Counted from the first letter of the stretch, positions 1 through 9,080 are shown. The stretch is 64,000 nucleotides of DNA from a candidate division WOR-3 bacterium (GCA_024653355.1 JANLFQ010000001.1:124001-188000); one strand, 5' to 3'. The notes: generated by a model from the letters alone, not told the origin. Program-made: numbers and translations.

Positions 1-1
1 A

Positions 2-931
2 AAATGGCAGGGTGACGATGTTATAATTCGGGCTTTGCAGGGGTGGCTTGTTGCCCTTTTTGTCATTCTTGCGCTGTACATTGCTTTTTTCTTTTTGCCG
101 GTTTTTTCCCAGATTCTAAGAACGCTTCATCGGATTTTGTTAGTGGGAACGATTTTATCTGTTACCGCCATTATCGCGCGAACCGTGGCAGGTTTTATCA
201 ACCTGTATGGTGAAAAGGGTAAGGGGATACTGCCTTCGGCATCCATCTTTGCCAATTTGAGCAAGGTTATTGTGTTTATACTCGGTGCTCTTGTGGTGGT
301 TAATTCATTAGGCATATCTATTACTCCAATCATCACCACGCTGGGATTAGGGGGGTTGGCAGTGGCGCTGGCGCTCCAAGATACCCTTGCCAACTTCTTT
401 GCCGGTTTGCATATTATCATCACCCGCCAGATAAGGACGGGCGACTATATAAAACTGGAGAGCGGTGAAGAAGGGTATATCACAGACATCACCTGGCGCA
501 ATACCACAGTCCGGCAGTTGAACAACAATGTGGTGGTTGTGCCCAATGCTAAACTGGCAGCGGCGGTAGTTGTCAACTACGACCTGCTTGATAAAAGTAT
601 GGCGGTGGCGGTGCCGGTGGGTGTAAGTTACGATAGCGACCTAGATAAGGTGGAACGGGTTACGCTGGAGGTGGCGCGGAAGGTGATGCGCGAAGTGCCG
701 GGCGGAGTTCCTGACGCCGAGCCGCTTATCCGATTTCACACATTCGGGGAGTTCAGTATCAACTTTACCGTATTCTTACGAGTAAAGGATGCGATTTCCC
801 AGTTTCCGGTAAGACATGAGTTTATCAAACAGTTACATCAGCGTTATAAGGATGAGGGGATAGTGATTCCGTTCCCGATTCGAACGGTATTCTTGCATCA
901 AACTGGCGCGGAAGATGACAAATCTGTTTGA
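2..931 (+). CDS. MscS-family mechanosensitive channel (5' end outside window)
   Basis: Inner-membrane mechanosensitive channel of the MscS family, which opens on hypo-osmotic shock to release solutes. The frame is open to the left edge from base 2, so the N-terminus is missing; the first start-like codon inside, TTG at 35, is not convincing. Counted from that TTG there are three hydrophobic stretches (about residues 3-25, 32-52, 75-120). The last runs into the Gly/Ala-rich pore helix GLGGLAVALALQDTLANFF, followed by the beta domain (RTGDYIKL, VVVPNAKL) and the C-terminal alpha/beta domain. Family assignment is secure; which MscS subtype is not. Its last bases carry the -35 box proposed for thyX. 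Confidence 0.92.
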   Translation, partial: KWQGDDVIIRALQGWLVALFVILALYIAFFFLPVFSQILRTLHRILLVGTILSVTAIIARTVAGFINLYGEKGKGILPSASIFANLSKVIVFILGALVVVNSLGISITPIITTLGLGGLAVALALQDTLANFFAGLHIIITRQIRTGDYIKLESGEEGYITDITWRNTTVRQLNNNVVVVPNAKLAAAVVVNYDLLDKSMAVAVPVGVSYDSDLDKVERVTLEVARKVMREVPGGVPDAEPLIRFHTFGEFSINFTVFLRVKDAISQFPVRHEFIKQLHQRYKDEGIVIPFPIRTVFLHQTGAEDDKSV

Positions 932-955
932 CAAAAATTAAAGGTTCAATATTAT
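928..955 (+). promoter_or_regulatory. Candidate thyX promoter
   Basis: TTGACA at 928-933, a 16-base spacer and TATTAT at 950-955. The -35 box overlaps the stop codon of the MscS gene. Only 9 bases separate the -10 box from the ATG at 965, so the predicted 5' leader is about 3 bases; no Shine-Dalgarno is present. Confidence 0.6.
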
Positions 956-964
956 CTGTAAGAT

Positions 965-2527
965 ATGAAAGTAAAACTCGCTGGATACAACCTCGATGCC
1001 GACTTGATAAACAACTTGGTTAAAAATCGTCGGTTGGTGCCCACACCGGAGGTCATCGCTGCAGCTTATGCCCGAATCAGTCGCAGTCAGAAGTCGATTG
1101 AGCAGTTGCGCAGTGAGGCGCGCCGGGAATTAAAAAAGGCGCGGCAATCCAACCGAACCATTGTGTTCAGTATGGGTCATCATTCTATCGCCGAGCATGC
1201 GGTTTTCAATTTCGATATTACCGAAATTTCCCGCCTGGCGGTAGAGGAGATTGAGCATCACCGTTTGGCATCATTTACCGAGCGTTCGCAGCGCTATGTG
1301 CAACTGGAAAATCAATTTGTTGTGCCGGCCGAAATTCAGAATGCCGATTTTTTAGGTGACTATCTAAATATCATTCGGCTTCAGAACGAAGCCTATCATC
1401 GTCTGATTGAGCGGTTGAAAGAGCATTTTGCTAACACTAAGCCGGAGTTGAAGGATGACCCGCAAAGAATAGAAAATCTGGCAAAAGAGGACGCCCGGTA
1501 CATCACCAGTCTGGCAACTCAGACCCAGCTCGGGATGACGGTTAACGCGCGCACTCTGGAGTTGATGTTACGACGTCTCGCGGCAAACGAGTTGAGTGAA
1601 GTGCGGGCGCTGGCGGAGGAGCTGTACCACCAGGCAGAAATGGTGGCGCCTTCACTATTGATATTTACCGGTCCAACCGATTATGAACGGAATACATATC
1701 CGCGCTTGCGGGAGTTTGCCCGAACATTTATGACCCGACCATTTCCGCGCCGTCCCAGGAATCTGATTGCGATGTCGGCATCGGATGTGACGCTCGTTGA
1801 TTACACGCAGAACGCCGATAACAAACTGCTAGCCTGCCTGATGCATTGTGCCTCCCGCGCATCTTATATGGAGTGTTTTTCCCGGTCAGAAAAGCAGACC
1901 CTGGCAAGAAAGAAGGAGATTTTCAAACTGGCGTGTCAGGATTTACAGGCTTACGATGCGGTGCTGCGTGAGTTTGAGCATCTTTACCTGACATTCGAAC
2001 TGGTCATTTCTGCCGCCTGTTTTGCCCAGTTAAAGCGCCATCGGCTTACAACAATTACGGTCCAGCCTTACGACCCGGATTTAGGCTGGACGATTCCCGT
2101 TTCCATAGCAGAGTTAAAAGAGCACAAGAGTTTTAAGGAAGTGCTGGCACAGACCGAAGAGGTTTACGATAAGATTGCGGCGGTCAATCCGCTGGTTGCT
2201 CAGTATGTGTTGACCAACGCTCATCAACGGAGGGTACTAATTACGCTGAACGCCCGGGAGTTGTACCATCTGTCACGACTCCGTCAGGACCCTTCAGCCC
2301 AGTGGGATATCAGAGATATCGTAGGTAGAATGGTTGAGCAGGCGCGAAATGTGATGCCGTTGACTTTGCTCCTTGCCGGTGGCAAGGAAGATTACCCTCG
2401 GGTTTATCAGGAGTTGTATGGTAAACCGCCCCGGGTCACAAAACTTGAACTGCCCCAAGAGCGGGAAATTAACAATAGCAGCAAAAACAGCCCAAAGAAG
2501 GCCGTAAGGCATAACAATGAACATTAG
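965..2527 (+). CDS. thyX: Flavin-dependent thymidylate synthase, two-domain form (ThyX)
   Basis: Makes dTMP from dUMP with FAD, NADPH and methylene-tetrahydrofolate, in place of ThyA. At 520 aa it is about twice the usual ThyX length (roughly 220-250 aa), because the domain occurs twice. The N-terminal copy keeps the signature H-R-x2-S-x2-E-x-S-x-R-Y (HRLASFTERSQRY, about residues 99-111). The C-terminal copy has RHRLTTITVQPYD at about 358-370 but lacks the serine/arginine/tyrosine end of the motif, so it is probably non-catalytic or structural. Long ThyX proteins with an inner duplication are known, for example in chlamydiae. The ATG at 965 has no Shine-Dalgarno but sits just after a promoter. 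The 3' end overlaps the next gene by 11 bases. Confidence 0.85.
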   Translation: MKVKLAGYNLDADLINNLVKNRRLVPTPEVIAAAYARISRSQKSIEQLRSEARRELKKARQSNRTIVFSMGHHSIAEHAVFNFDITEISRLAVEEIEHHRLASFTERSQRYVQLENQFVVPAEIQNADFLGDYLNIIRLQNEAYHRLIERLKEHFANTKPELKDDPQRIENLAKEDARYITSLATQTQLGMTVNARTLELMLRRLAANELSEVRALAEELYHQAEMVAPSLLIFTGPTDYERNTYPRLREFARTFMTRPFPRRPRNLIAMSASDVTLVDYTQNADNKLLACLMHCASRASYMECFSRSEKQTLARKKEIFKLACQDLQAYDAVLREFEHLYLTFELVISAACFAQLKRHRLTTITVQPYDPDLGWTIPVSIAELKEHKSFKEVLAQTEEVYDKIAAVNPLVAQYVLTNAHQRRVLITLNARELYHLSRLRQDPSAQWDIRDIVGRMVEQARNVMPLTLLLAGGKEDYPRVYQELYGKPPRVTKLELPQEREINNSSKNSPKKAVRHNNEH

Positions 2528-2864
2528 CAACAACCAGGAATTAAAAGAGGCGATTAAAAAACTCGAACCGGAACTGGTTATATTCAAACCCGCTATTATC
2601 AAACGGGTGCGGTTGTTCATGGGATTGCGACAGGCGGCGAATATCGCTGTTCTCGTGATTCTGGCAGTGGCGATATTTATGTGGGCGAACCCTTTTGGTG
2701 TCTCATTTTTTTCCACTGGTAACGGCAGATTGGTGCGTCAGATACTTTTGGGGATTGGTGTTCTTTTGCTTTTTGCTGATTACCTGATGCCTGTTGCCCG
2801 ACATTACAGAATCGCCCGTTATGAAGAAGGTCGGTTGCAACTGGTGTTAAGGAAGCAAAAATAG
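2517..2864 (+). CDS. Small two-helix membrane protein, function unknown
   Basis: I do not recognise this 115-aa protein. It has a charged N-terminal 35 residues, two hydrophobic segments (about residues 41-58 and 75-92) and a basic C-terminal tail ending in RKQK, so it is probably an inner-membrane protein with both ends in the cytoplasm. The start lies inside the last codons of thyX (11-base overlap), which points to translational coupling. The stop at 2862-2864 overlaps the Shine-Dalgarno of the next gene. No link to nucleotide metabolism can be read from the sequence. Confidence 0.7.
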   Translation: MNISNNQELKEAIKKLEPELVIFKPAIIKRVRLFMGLRQAANIAVLVILAVAIFMWANPFGVSFFSTGNGRLVRQILLGIGVLLLFADYLMPVARHYRIARYEEGRLQLVLRKQK

Positions 2865-2872
2865 GAGGGTAG

Positions 2873-4636
2873 ATGGTTTATTTCACCTTCTTCTTACCGA
2901 TGCTGGTTTGGGCACAGTTAAATTACCTGCCAGCAAGTAATGGGTTTTACGAAAACCCGGCGCTGGAAGGTGGCCGGACCGAACTGGAGTTTGCCGATAT
3001 CAACAATGATGGCAATGTGGATATTCTTTCAATCGGTGACCACGGGAGTCCTTATATCAACACTCAGGAACACGGCGTGATGGTCTGGTTTGGCGATGGT
3101 CAAGGAAACTGGTCTCTCTATCAGTACGGTAATTTTGGTTATGGCGGAATTGCGGTGGGCGATGTCAACTGGGATGGAAACTGGGATGTAGGTTACGGCA
3201 TGCATCATAACTATTCAGGCGAAGATCTGGGCGACGATATGTTGGAGGTGGCGTTAGGTGATGGTACAGGCATGATGTGGTATGCGTGGGACGATAGTCT
3301 GGTGCGAGGAGGCACGGTCTGGGGAATGTTTAATACTGACTTTGCCGATGTTAACCACGATGGACTTTTGGATATTGGTGCGTGTTCATTTGGTTACGGT
3401 GTCGGTTTGCGAGTCTTTCTAAACCTCGGTAATGGTACCTGGCGCAAAAGTTTTGGTTTACCGGAAAGTAGTAACTGTGCTATGGAGTTTTATTTTCGGG
3501 ATGTAAATCGGGATGGCAACCCTGATATCATCTGTGCCGTTGCCGGTCCAGCGGTCTATTTTGGGGATGGGACAGGGAACTTTTATCCTGGTGATTCGGG
3601 ATTGCCTCGTTCCAATTACGGATTGGCAGGAATTTCCCCGGGCGATGTTGATAACGATGGTGGCGATGACCTGGCGTTTGTGAATAATACCAGGGGGATA
3701 GAGGTATGGCGCTGGAATAGTGCGCTGCGGGTCTGGCAGAACTTTTCGGGGAACCTTCCTGTCGCCGACTCTTTTTATGCAACGCAACTGGTTGATATGA
3801 ATCGGGATGGGTTTATTGACCTGTTAGGTCTGCAGCGTCGGGCGGTGAAAATCTGGGCAGGTGATGGCCAGGGTAACTGGACCGAGATGGCGAGTGTGCC
3901 TCTTAATAACCGAATTGTAGATTATGAGGCATTTCGTGCCGGGGCAGATTTCGACCACAACGGCTATCCCGACTTTGCCCTTGTTGTTAGGGAGGGGGCC
4001 TGGCCCAATTATAAAAACTACGCCTATGCCTTTCGCGAGTCAAGCCCTAAAGAAAGTTTAAGAATCTTCCCGGTTTTTCCCCGCGGTGGCGAACGGTTCT
4101 GGCAGGGTTCGGTGCAGTTTATTGACTGGTGGAGTGAGGCGCCCGGGGCAGAGTCAAGCATGGTAAGATTGGAGTTTTCAACTACCGGTTCGAGTGGTCC
4201 TTGGAGTTTAATTGCCGACAGTTTGCCCAACGGTGGGCGGTTTCAGTGGTTAGTACCCGATAGCATCAGTTCCAGCAACTGCTACATAAAATACACCGTC
4301 TTCAAGGGAGGCGAGCAGTATTCAGCGGTAACAGCCCGGGCTTTCTTCATCGGTGACCCGACCGGGATTGAGCAGCGCTCTGATTTACTTAAGGTTGGTG
4401 AAGGGATAAAAATCCAGTCCAATCCAGCAAAAGGGCGGGTCCGGGTTAAGTTCGGTTCGACACTGGCAAGCCAGAAAAAGGTAATATTGTGTGACCAGAG
4501 CGGCCGGCTGGTCAAAGAAATTACCGTTCCAGCAGGCGGTACTGAGATGGTGCTTGAGACGCGGGATTTGGGTGCCGGAGTTTACTTTATTAATGTTGAG
4601 GGCAGTCAAGTTGCCAAGTTTGTCATCGCAAAATAA
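2873..4636 (+). CDS. Secreted FG-GAP/VCBS repeat protein with Por-type C-terminal sorting domain
   Basis: Surface or secreted protein of 587 aa. A short hydrophobic N-terminus ends near WAQLN as a signal peptide. The body carries about seven calcium-binding loops of the D-x-[ND]-x-D-G type, such as DINNDGNVDI, DVNWDGNWDV, DVNHDGLLDI, DVNRDGNPDI, DVDNDGGDDL, DMNRDGFIDL and DFDHNGYPDF, typical of an FG-GAP/VCBS beta-propeller. A beta-sandwich region follows, and the last 80 residues resemble a type A sorting domain of type IX (Por) secretion, ending GVYFINVEGSQVAKFVIAK. Start ATG 2873 has a good site, AGGAGGG. Ligand unknown; adhesion or binding is only inferred from the fold. Confidence 0.85.
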   Translation: MVYFTFFLPMLVWAQLNYLPASNGFYENPALEGGRTELEFADINNDGNVDILSIGDHGSPYINTQEHGVMVWFGDGQGNWSLYQYGNFGYGGIAVGDVNWDGNWDVGYGMHHNYSGEDLGDDMLEVALGDGTGMMWYAWDDSLVRGGTVWGMFNTDFADVNHDGLLDIGACSFGYGVGLRVFLNLGNGTWRKSFGLPESSNCAMEFYFRDVNRDGNPDIICAVAGPAVYFGDGTGNFYPGDSGLPRSNYGLAGISPGDVDNDGGDDLAFVNNTRGIEVWRWNSALRVWQNFSGNLPVADSFYATQLVDMNRDGFIDLLGLQRRAVKIWAGDGQGNWTEMASVPLNNRIVDYEAFRAGADFDHNGYPDFALVVREGAWPNYKNYAYAFRESSPKESLRIFPVFPRGGERFWQGSVQFIDWWSEAPGAESSMVRLEFSTTGSSGPWSLIADSLPNGGRFQWLVPDSISSSNCYIKYTVFKGGEQYSAVTARAFFIGDPTGIEQRSDLLKVGEGIKIQSNPAKGRVRVKFGSTLASQKKVILCDQSGRLVKEITVPAGGTEMVLETRDLGAGVYFINVEGSQVAKFVIAK

Positions 4637-4648
4637 AAAGGAGGAAGT

Positions 4649-5497
4649 ATGAAAAAAATGTTCGTGCTAACGCTCGGGCTGCTTTTCATCCTGGGCGCGG
4701 TGGGCTGTCACAAACAGGATATCGAGAAGGACAAGGCGGCGATAAAAGCGCTGGTGGAGCAGGATACGGTGCACTTTTCTATTAGCACCAGTCACGATTC
4801 GAGTTCCAGTGGGGGTTATTTTGCCGCCAATGATACGGCGGTTTTCTGGTGGCGGGGACCTCAGACTCACGATGACCCGGTAATCGATGTTAAAATTGTT
4901 GAAGACTCTGCCTATGTTCAGTGGTCAAGGCACAACTTTGGCGAAATTCACATCCTGATTAAACCTCCGGACACCAGTTTACTTCTATGGAATAAGCCAC
5001 TGAAAGAAACTGCCCGCCTCTGCGCCATCTTTAAACGAGAAGGAAAAGAAACCGACACTGACCGGGGCTGGCGTTTGAAGAAAATATCGCTTGCCATGGG
5101 CGCGTCCGATTCGGTCCAGACGGTGCGGATTGACTCGTTCCGGGTGAGGAGTTCATTGCGGGAACTGGTGGTCAAGGACCCGCTGAAAACTTTTTTCCCA
5201 ATCGACAGCCTGTTTACCTTCACGCCCGGTGAAGAGGTTACGGTTACCTTGTACACGAATGCCACTGACGGTCTCGCATTTCTGCACACATTTGTGTTAA
5301 TCTGGCCCTTCTATATCCGGGTCCCGTTCAACTATTTAGGCGATGGGGTATTTCAGGGTACCTGGCACGCGCAACTTGTACCAACATTCCGGTTTGCGAT
5401 TTTTGACCTGATGCCCCGCTCTGTTGTCTATTCACCAGACTATCCTTATGACTTCCACGGCTGGCTTTTCTGTTATCAAGTGAAAACGGCGGATTGA
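4649..5497 (+). CDS. Lipoprotein of unknown function
   Basis: 282-aa protein with an N-terminal lipoprotein signal: two lysines, a hydrophobic run and lipobox GAVGC with the acylated cysteine at residue 20. The rest looks like a periplasmic beta-rich protein with many aromatic residues and no motif I recognise. The ATG at 4649 follows AAGGAGG. It lies 12 bases after the FG-GAP protein gene and ends just before a rho-independent terminator, so it is the last gene of the operon. Confidence 0.75.
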   Translation: MKKMFVLTLGLLFILGAVGCHKQDIEKDKAAIKALVEQDTVHFSISTSHDSSSSGGYFAANDTAVFWWRGPQTHDDPVIDVKIVEDSAYVQWSRHNFGEIHILIKPPDTSLLLWNKPLKETARLCAIFKREGKETDTDRGWRLKKISLAMGASDSVQTVRIDSFRVRSSLRELVVKDPLKTFFPIDSLFTFTPGEEVTVTLYTNATDGLAFLHTFVLIWPFYIRVPFNYLGDGVFQGTWHAQLVPTFRFAIFDLMPRSVVYSPDYPYDFHGWLFCYQVKTAD

Positions 5498-5516
5498 GGC
5501 GATTGGGAAGTAATTC

Positions 5517-5541
5517 AGGGAGCCGCTCATGCTCCCTTTTT
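5517..5541 (+). terminator. Rho-independent terminator
   Basis: Seven-base stem AGGGAGC/GCTCCCT with a seven-base loop followed directly by five T. It lies 19 bases after the stop codon of the lipoprotein gene and closes the first operon. Confidence 0.8.
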
Positions 5542-5611
5542 GTTTTAAGACCTCGGGATTGGGCAAGTTGCGGTTTTCACCTTATAACCTGTGATACATT
5601 TTTATGAAGAT

Positions 5612-5640
5612 TTGACACTTTTTCGTTAATGGATTAAACT
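5612..5640 (+). promoter_or_regulatory. Promoter giving a predicted leaderless mRNA
   Basis: TTGACA at 5612-5617, 17-base spacer, TAAACT at 5635-5640, then 5 bases and the ATG at 5646. Transcription should begin on or next to the start codon. Confidence 0.65.
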
Positions 5641-5645
5641 GAATT

Positions 5646-6326
5646 ATGTACAGAATATTTATAATTTTGACGATTGTCGGGTCGGTATGGGGAACCAACA
5701 TAATTGTCAATCCGTCATTTGAGATATGGCTCGACACACTTGGGGTTAATCTTCCTTTTGGGTGGTTGAGTTCAGAGTTGCTCCACCCGGGTTCAGCAAC
5801 AAAGGATACAAACTGCAATTCAGGCTATTACTGTGTGCAGCTAACCGGCGGTGATACGATGGCGTTTGTGAGTACCGTTACAGTTGTTCGCCCGGGATTA
5901 AGTTATGAGTTTTCCGGTTATGCACTTGTGCCGGGTGCGGTGGGCGGCTCGTTTGTCATTCAGTTTCTGACAATGCTGGGTAATCCGTTAGGGAGTCCGG
6001 TGCTAATTCCACTATATTACTCAACCGGGTATCGCCGTTATTCCCGCTGGGTTACAGCGCCCGATTCGGCAATGTTTGTTTCGGTCTCGTGTGTTAGTTT
6101 ACCCGGGGTTTCAATTTATGTTGACGATGTCACGCTGGAGGATACCACTACTGTTTCCGTTAATGAGGAAGAAAAAGCGATTTTTTATCCGAGTGTTAAC
6201 CGGAAAGTTGTTACAACTACCGCAACGCGAAGGGGCTTTTCTTCGGCAACGGTTTTTGATGCGCTGGGGCGAAGGGTGATAAATCAAGTTTTACAACCCG
6301 GGGTGTATTTCCTCGTCGCGCGGTGA
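5646..6326 (+). CDS. Secreted carbohydrate-binding-like protein with Por-type sorting domain
   Basis: 226-aa exported protein. A signal peptide (about 16 residues, cleavage near VWG-TN) is followed by NIIVNPSFEIW, the typical opening of a CBM-like jelly-roll domain, and by a beta-rich body of about 130 residues. The C-terminus (VFDALGRRV ... PGVYFLVAR) matches the short sorting domain of type IX-type secretion. No catalytic motif is seen, so binding or structure is the likeliest role. No Shine-Dalgarno precedes the ATG; the promoter geometry implies a leaderless transcript. Confidence 0.75.
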   Translation: MYRIFIILTIVGSVWGTNIIVNPSFEIWLDTLGVNLPFGWLSSELLHPGSATKDTNCNSGYYCVQLTGGDTMAFVSTVTVVRPGLSYEFSGYALVPGAVGGSFVIQFLTMLGNPLGSPVLIPLYYSTGYRRYSRWVTAPDSAMFVSVSCVSLPGVSIYVDDVTLEDTTTVSVNEEEKAIFYPSVNRKVVTTTATRRGFSSATVFDALGRRVINQVLQPGVYFLVAR

Positions 6327-6456
6327 ATTTCTTCTTTTTCATTTGGTAAACACCACTTTTTTTATCCCCGAAAGTCGTAAAGGAAAGTAAAAGGGTAGGT
6401 TATGTGATTTCAGGGACAATTTTTTTTCTGCGGTGGCTGCCGGATTGTGGGCAAAC

Positions 6457-6484
6457 TTGACAGTTGGGTTATTCTGTGTAGAAG
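6457..6484 (+). promoter_or_regulatory. Candidate dnaN promoter
   Basis: TTGACA at 6457-6462, 16-base spacer and a weak -10, TAGAAG, at 6479-6484. It lies 29 bases before the dnaN ATG, which has its own Shine-Dalgarno. Confidence 0.45.
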
Positions 6485-6513
6485 TATTAAGTGAAATTAA
6501 AAAAGGAGGCGGA

Positions 6514-7608
6514 ATGCATTGTGAATTAGACCGTGATGTTTTGGCTGATGTGCTTAGCAGCATTGTCCAAGTAATTCCCGCCAAAACCACATTCCCGATA
6601 TATCAGAACATTTTGCTTGAAGTTACTGATGGTGAACTGGCGATAACCGGCTCTGATGGTGATACAGCACTTAAAAAGAGGGTTCGACTCGAAGGGAAAA
6701 CCAGCGCTGGCACAGCACTGGTCAGGGGGCGGGAGTTAAACACCTTGGTGCAGGAGAGCAGCGGTTCAACGGTCGTTCTGGATGAAGACGGCAAAATGTT
6801 GATGGTGAACTGTGGTCGGATGAAGGCTTCGTTTGTTCAGTTCCCATCAGAAGACTTTCCTTCTTTTCCCCAACTTCCCGAAGGTGATGTATTAGAGTTT
6901 CCCGTCGCCACCTTGTTTGAAATGTTCGACCGTTGTGGTTTTGCCACCTCCAAGGAAGAAAACCGGCCAATACTGACAGGAATCAACTGGGAGATTTCTA
7001 AGAACGAGTCCCGGATGGTTAGTACCGACAGTTATCGGCTGGCTCTGATCACCCGTAAAGTCAAATCCAGCGTAAAGGCGAAGCTACTTGTTCCCCCCAA
7101 GGTTTTTGGGTTATTACCACAGGACGCAGACAAGGTTAAGGTCCATTTCGACCACAAGATGATAGGGCTTGTGACGGAAAATATGGTGATTGTTACGAGA
7201 ATGATAGAAGGTCCTTACCCTGATTATGAAAGGGTTATACCCAAGGAGAACTTTTACCGGGTGCTGGTCAATCGTGATGGATTGCTGGCGGCGGTGCGGC
7301 GTGCGGTGATAATTTCGCAGGCAATTGGTAAGCCGATAAGCTTAGAGTTTCAGAACAATTCAATTACGGTGCGAGCCGAGAATCCGGAACTGGGGAAAAG
7401 TGAAGAACTGTTGGATTGTCAGTATGAAGGCGAGTTGTTGCGTATCGGGTTTAACGGTAACCTTTTGCTGGAAATAATCAGGCATATAACGACGGAAGAT
7501 GTCCAAATCGAGTTTTCCAGCGCGATGGCGCCGGTTTTCTTGAAACCAACCGGACAGAAATCGGGCGATGAGGACCTGTTTATCTTGATGCCGATTCGGC
7601 TCGATTAG
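6514..7608 (+). CDS. dnaN: DNA polymerase III beta subunit (sliding clamp)
   Basis: Ring-shaped processivity clamp of the replicative polymerase, 364 aa, the usual length. Three clamp domains can be followed. The N-terminus MHCELDRDVLADVLSSI is followed by PAKTTFPIYQNILLEV, and the protein ends FLKPTG ... FILMPIRLD, as expected (usual ending LMPMRL). The start is ATG 6514, not an ATG further upstream, because AAAGGAGGCGGA precedes it and the homologous N-terminus begins there. dnaA and recF are not next to it, unlike in many bacteria. The following lipoprotein gene starts 4 bases after the stop. Confidence 0.95.
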   Translation: MHCELDRDVLADVLSSIVQVIPAKTTFPIYQNILLEVTDGELAITGSDGDTALKKRVRLEGKTSAGTALVRGRELNTLVQESSGSTVVLDEDGKMLMVNCGRMKASFVQFPSEDFPSFPQLPEGDVLEFPVATLFEMFDRCGFATSKEENRPILTGINWEISKNESRMVSTDSYRLALITRKVKSSVKAKLLVPPKVFGLLPQDADKVKVHFDHKMIGLVTENMVIVTRMIEGPYPDYERVIPKENFYRVLVNRDGLLAAVRRAVIISQAIGKPISLEFQNNSITVRAENPELGKSEELLDCQYEGELLRIGFNGNLLLEIIRHITTEDVQIEFSSAMAPVFLKPTGQKSGDEDLFILMPIRLD

Positions 7609-7612
7609 CCCG

Positions 7613-8452
7613 ATGAAATTAGCAACCACCCGGCGGCGTCACATCTTGTTGGCGGTCATTTTTGCTTTTTTCTCAATAACAATTACCGGTTGCCGGCAAC
7701 TGGACCCGAACTATTCAGAGCCGATGGTGAATGGTTACCTTTACCGGGGGGAGTATTACGACTATTCGATTGAGTATGAGCGCTATGTTCAGGTGTTTGA
7801 CCCCAAGGGCTTGCGGATGGTGCCAATTGTAACGCTGAATGGTGAAAGTCTGGATGTGCTTTCTTATAGCTGGACGAGGTATGAGTATGGCGATACGATG
7901 GAGTTTATGGTTAACCATCCCTACGAACTGCAGGTTGTCCATTACTGGGGTGACGCAAAATCACGGGTAACAATGCCGGGTAACTTTTCCCTTACCAGTC
8001 CGCCGGAAAGGTACATTCTGGATATGGATTCAACATTGCTCATCTCCTGGACGCGGTCCGCGGGCGCAGAGTGGTACTGGGTTGAACTCGATGTTTCCTT
8101 TGAGTACTTTGATACGCTGGGGTTTGACGATGATTATGACCTGCGGCTGGATACGATGGTCCAGGATACTTTTTTAATTGTCCCTGCGGAAAGAATTTTC
8201 CCCGCTTTTGTGGCGGATGTAATTGAGGGTGATGGCAGCGCAATGGTTTGGGCGGGTAGCGGTCCGGCAATAGAACCTGGTGACCGGAGCAATGTTCGGG
8301 GCGTTGGGTTTGGATTCTTCAATGCGATAAACGAGCCCCGGGAGAAGTATTTCTATGTCGGGGCACCAATCCAGACGCGCCGGTGTCCAGATAAACGCAC
8401 GGTTGCAAACCGGTTGCTGGAAAAACTGCGCCGGCGTGATTTGGCGCATTGA
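7613..8452 (+). CDS. Lipoprotein of unknown function
   Basis: 279-aa lipoprotein: arginine-rich start (RRR at residues 7-9), hydrophobic run and lipobox ITGC with cysteine 27. The mature part is rich in Tyr, Asp and Trp and looks beta-stranded (repeated YxxYS/EYE and ISWTRS), possibly Ig-like, but I recognise no family. It follows dnaN by 4 bases and is probably cotranscribed. The last codons contain the -35 box of the tmRNA promoter. Confidence 0.7.
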   Translation: MKLATTRRRHILLAVIFAFFSITITGCRQLDPNYSEPMVNGYLYRGEYYDYSIEYERYVQVFDPKGLRMVPIVTLNGESLDVLSYSWTRYEYGDTMEFMVNHPYELQVVHYWGDAKSRVTMPGNFSLTSPPERYILDMDSTLLISWTRSAGAEWYWVELDVSFEYFDTLGFDDDYDLRLDTMVQDTFLIVPAERIFPAFVADVIEGDGSAMVWAGSGPAIEPGDRSNVRGVGFGFFNAINEPREKYFYVGAPIQTRRCPDKRTVANRLLEKLRRRDLAH

Positions 8453-8476
8453 CATTTTCTCCCGCTAAGATATAAT
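8449..8476 (+). promoter_or_regulatory. tmRNA promoter
   Basis: TTGACA at 8449-8454, 16-base spacer and a perfect TATAAT at 8471-8476. The -35 box overlaps the stop codon of the preceding gene. Start of transcription near 8483 would give a precursor leader of about 80 bases before mature tmRNA. Confidence 0.75.
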
Positions 8477-8561
8477 AAATCCGGGTAGAGTTTTGTGGTT
8501 ATGGGAGCTCTGCGGTCCGATTTGCCTCTTGCGCGGCGGTGGATAAAGGAAGAGGAAAGAC

Positions 8562-8912
8562 GGGGGCGAATGGTCTCGACGGAGTGATTGAGGGGTTCAG
8601 GGGCATAGCGAGGCTCCTCTGTTGCCTCGTAAATAGTAACAGAGGAAATACAGCTGCCAACAGCAGCTACGCACTGGCTGCCTAAAGCGGGTAGCCCCTT
8701 GCCCGACGATTTTCACCCGGCGTCGGTGCAGGGTCGATAAGGGTGATTAAAGTCGTCATTGTGTCTCAGGATGGCGACTGGATTACAACTGAGACTGGCC
8801 TGCTGTTGCCTGTCAATCGGCGAGACAGCGGGTGAGAAAAAATAGATTGACTAACTATGTAGAACCTGGACTCTGAACACTTCGGACGCGGGTTCGATTC
8901 CCGCCGCCTCCA
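8562..8912 (+). ncRNA. ssrA: Transfer-messenger RNA
   Basis: One-piece tmRNA that rescues stalled ribosomes with SmpB. The 5' end GGGGGCG (8562-8568) pairs with CGCCTCC (8905-8911), leaving A8912 as discriminator. The T arm GCGGG-TTCGATT-CCCGC occupies 8888-8904, and the conserved GGTCTCGAC lies at 8572-8580. CCA is not encoded. The tag frame is clear: GCT or GCC as resume codon at 8653/8656, then AAC AGC AGC TAC GCA CTG GCT GCC and TAA at 8683-8685. The tag is therefore (A)ANSSYALAA, ending YALAA as in E. coli. The 3' end is the left boundary of the restriction island. Confidence 0.95.
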
Positions 8913-8947
8913 TTTATCGTATTTTTTGAGTTCCACAGTGGTGAAAT
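8910..8947 (+). repeat. Left direct repeat (att-like), starting on the tmRNA 3' end
   Basis: 38 bases from the last CCA of tmRNA through GTGAAAT. The same sequence, with one T fewer in a T-run, returns in the same direction at 13480-13516. It contains the small palindrome CCACAGTGG. Confidence 0.9.
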
Positions 8948-8958
8948 ATTTTTTACCG

Positions 8959-9080
8959 GACGATGTCAGAACTTTCTTTGAGCAAAATCCAGATGATTTT
9001 ACCGATTGACCCGCCCAGTTTATAGGAATTTATACTTTCCTTCGAGCGTTTCCGTCCGCCACGCCCGCTTCGCGGGCGAG
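8959..9080 (+). repeat. Left inverted repeat of the island
   Basis: About 120 bases, the reverse complement of 13351-13470 with only a few differences (one base in AGATGATT, a small difference near ACCGATTGACC, and changes in the inner hairpin). The inner end contains a perfect hairpin GCCCGC-TTC-GCGGGC at 9063-9077. No gene is present between 8913 and 9259. Confidence 0.9.
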
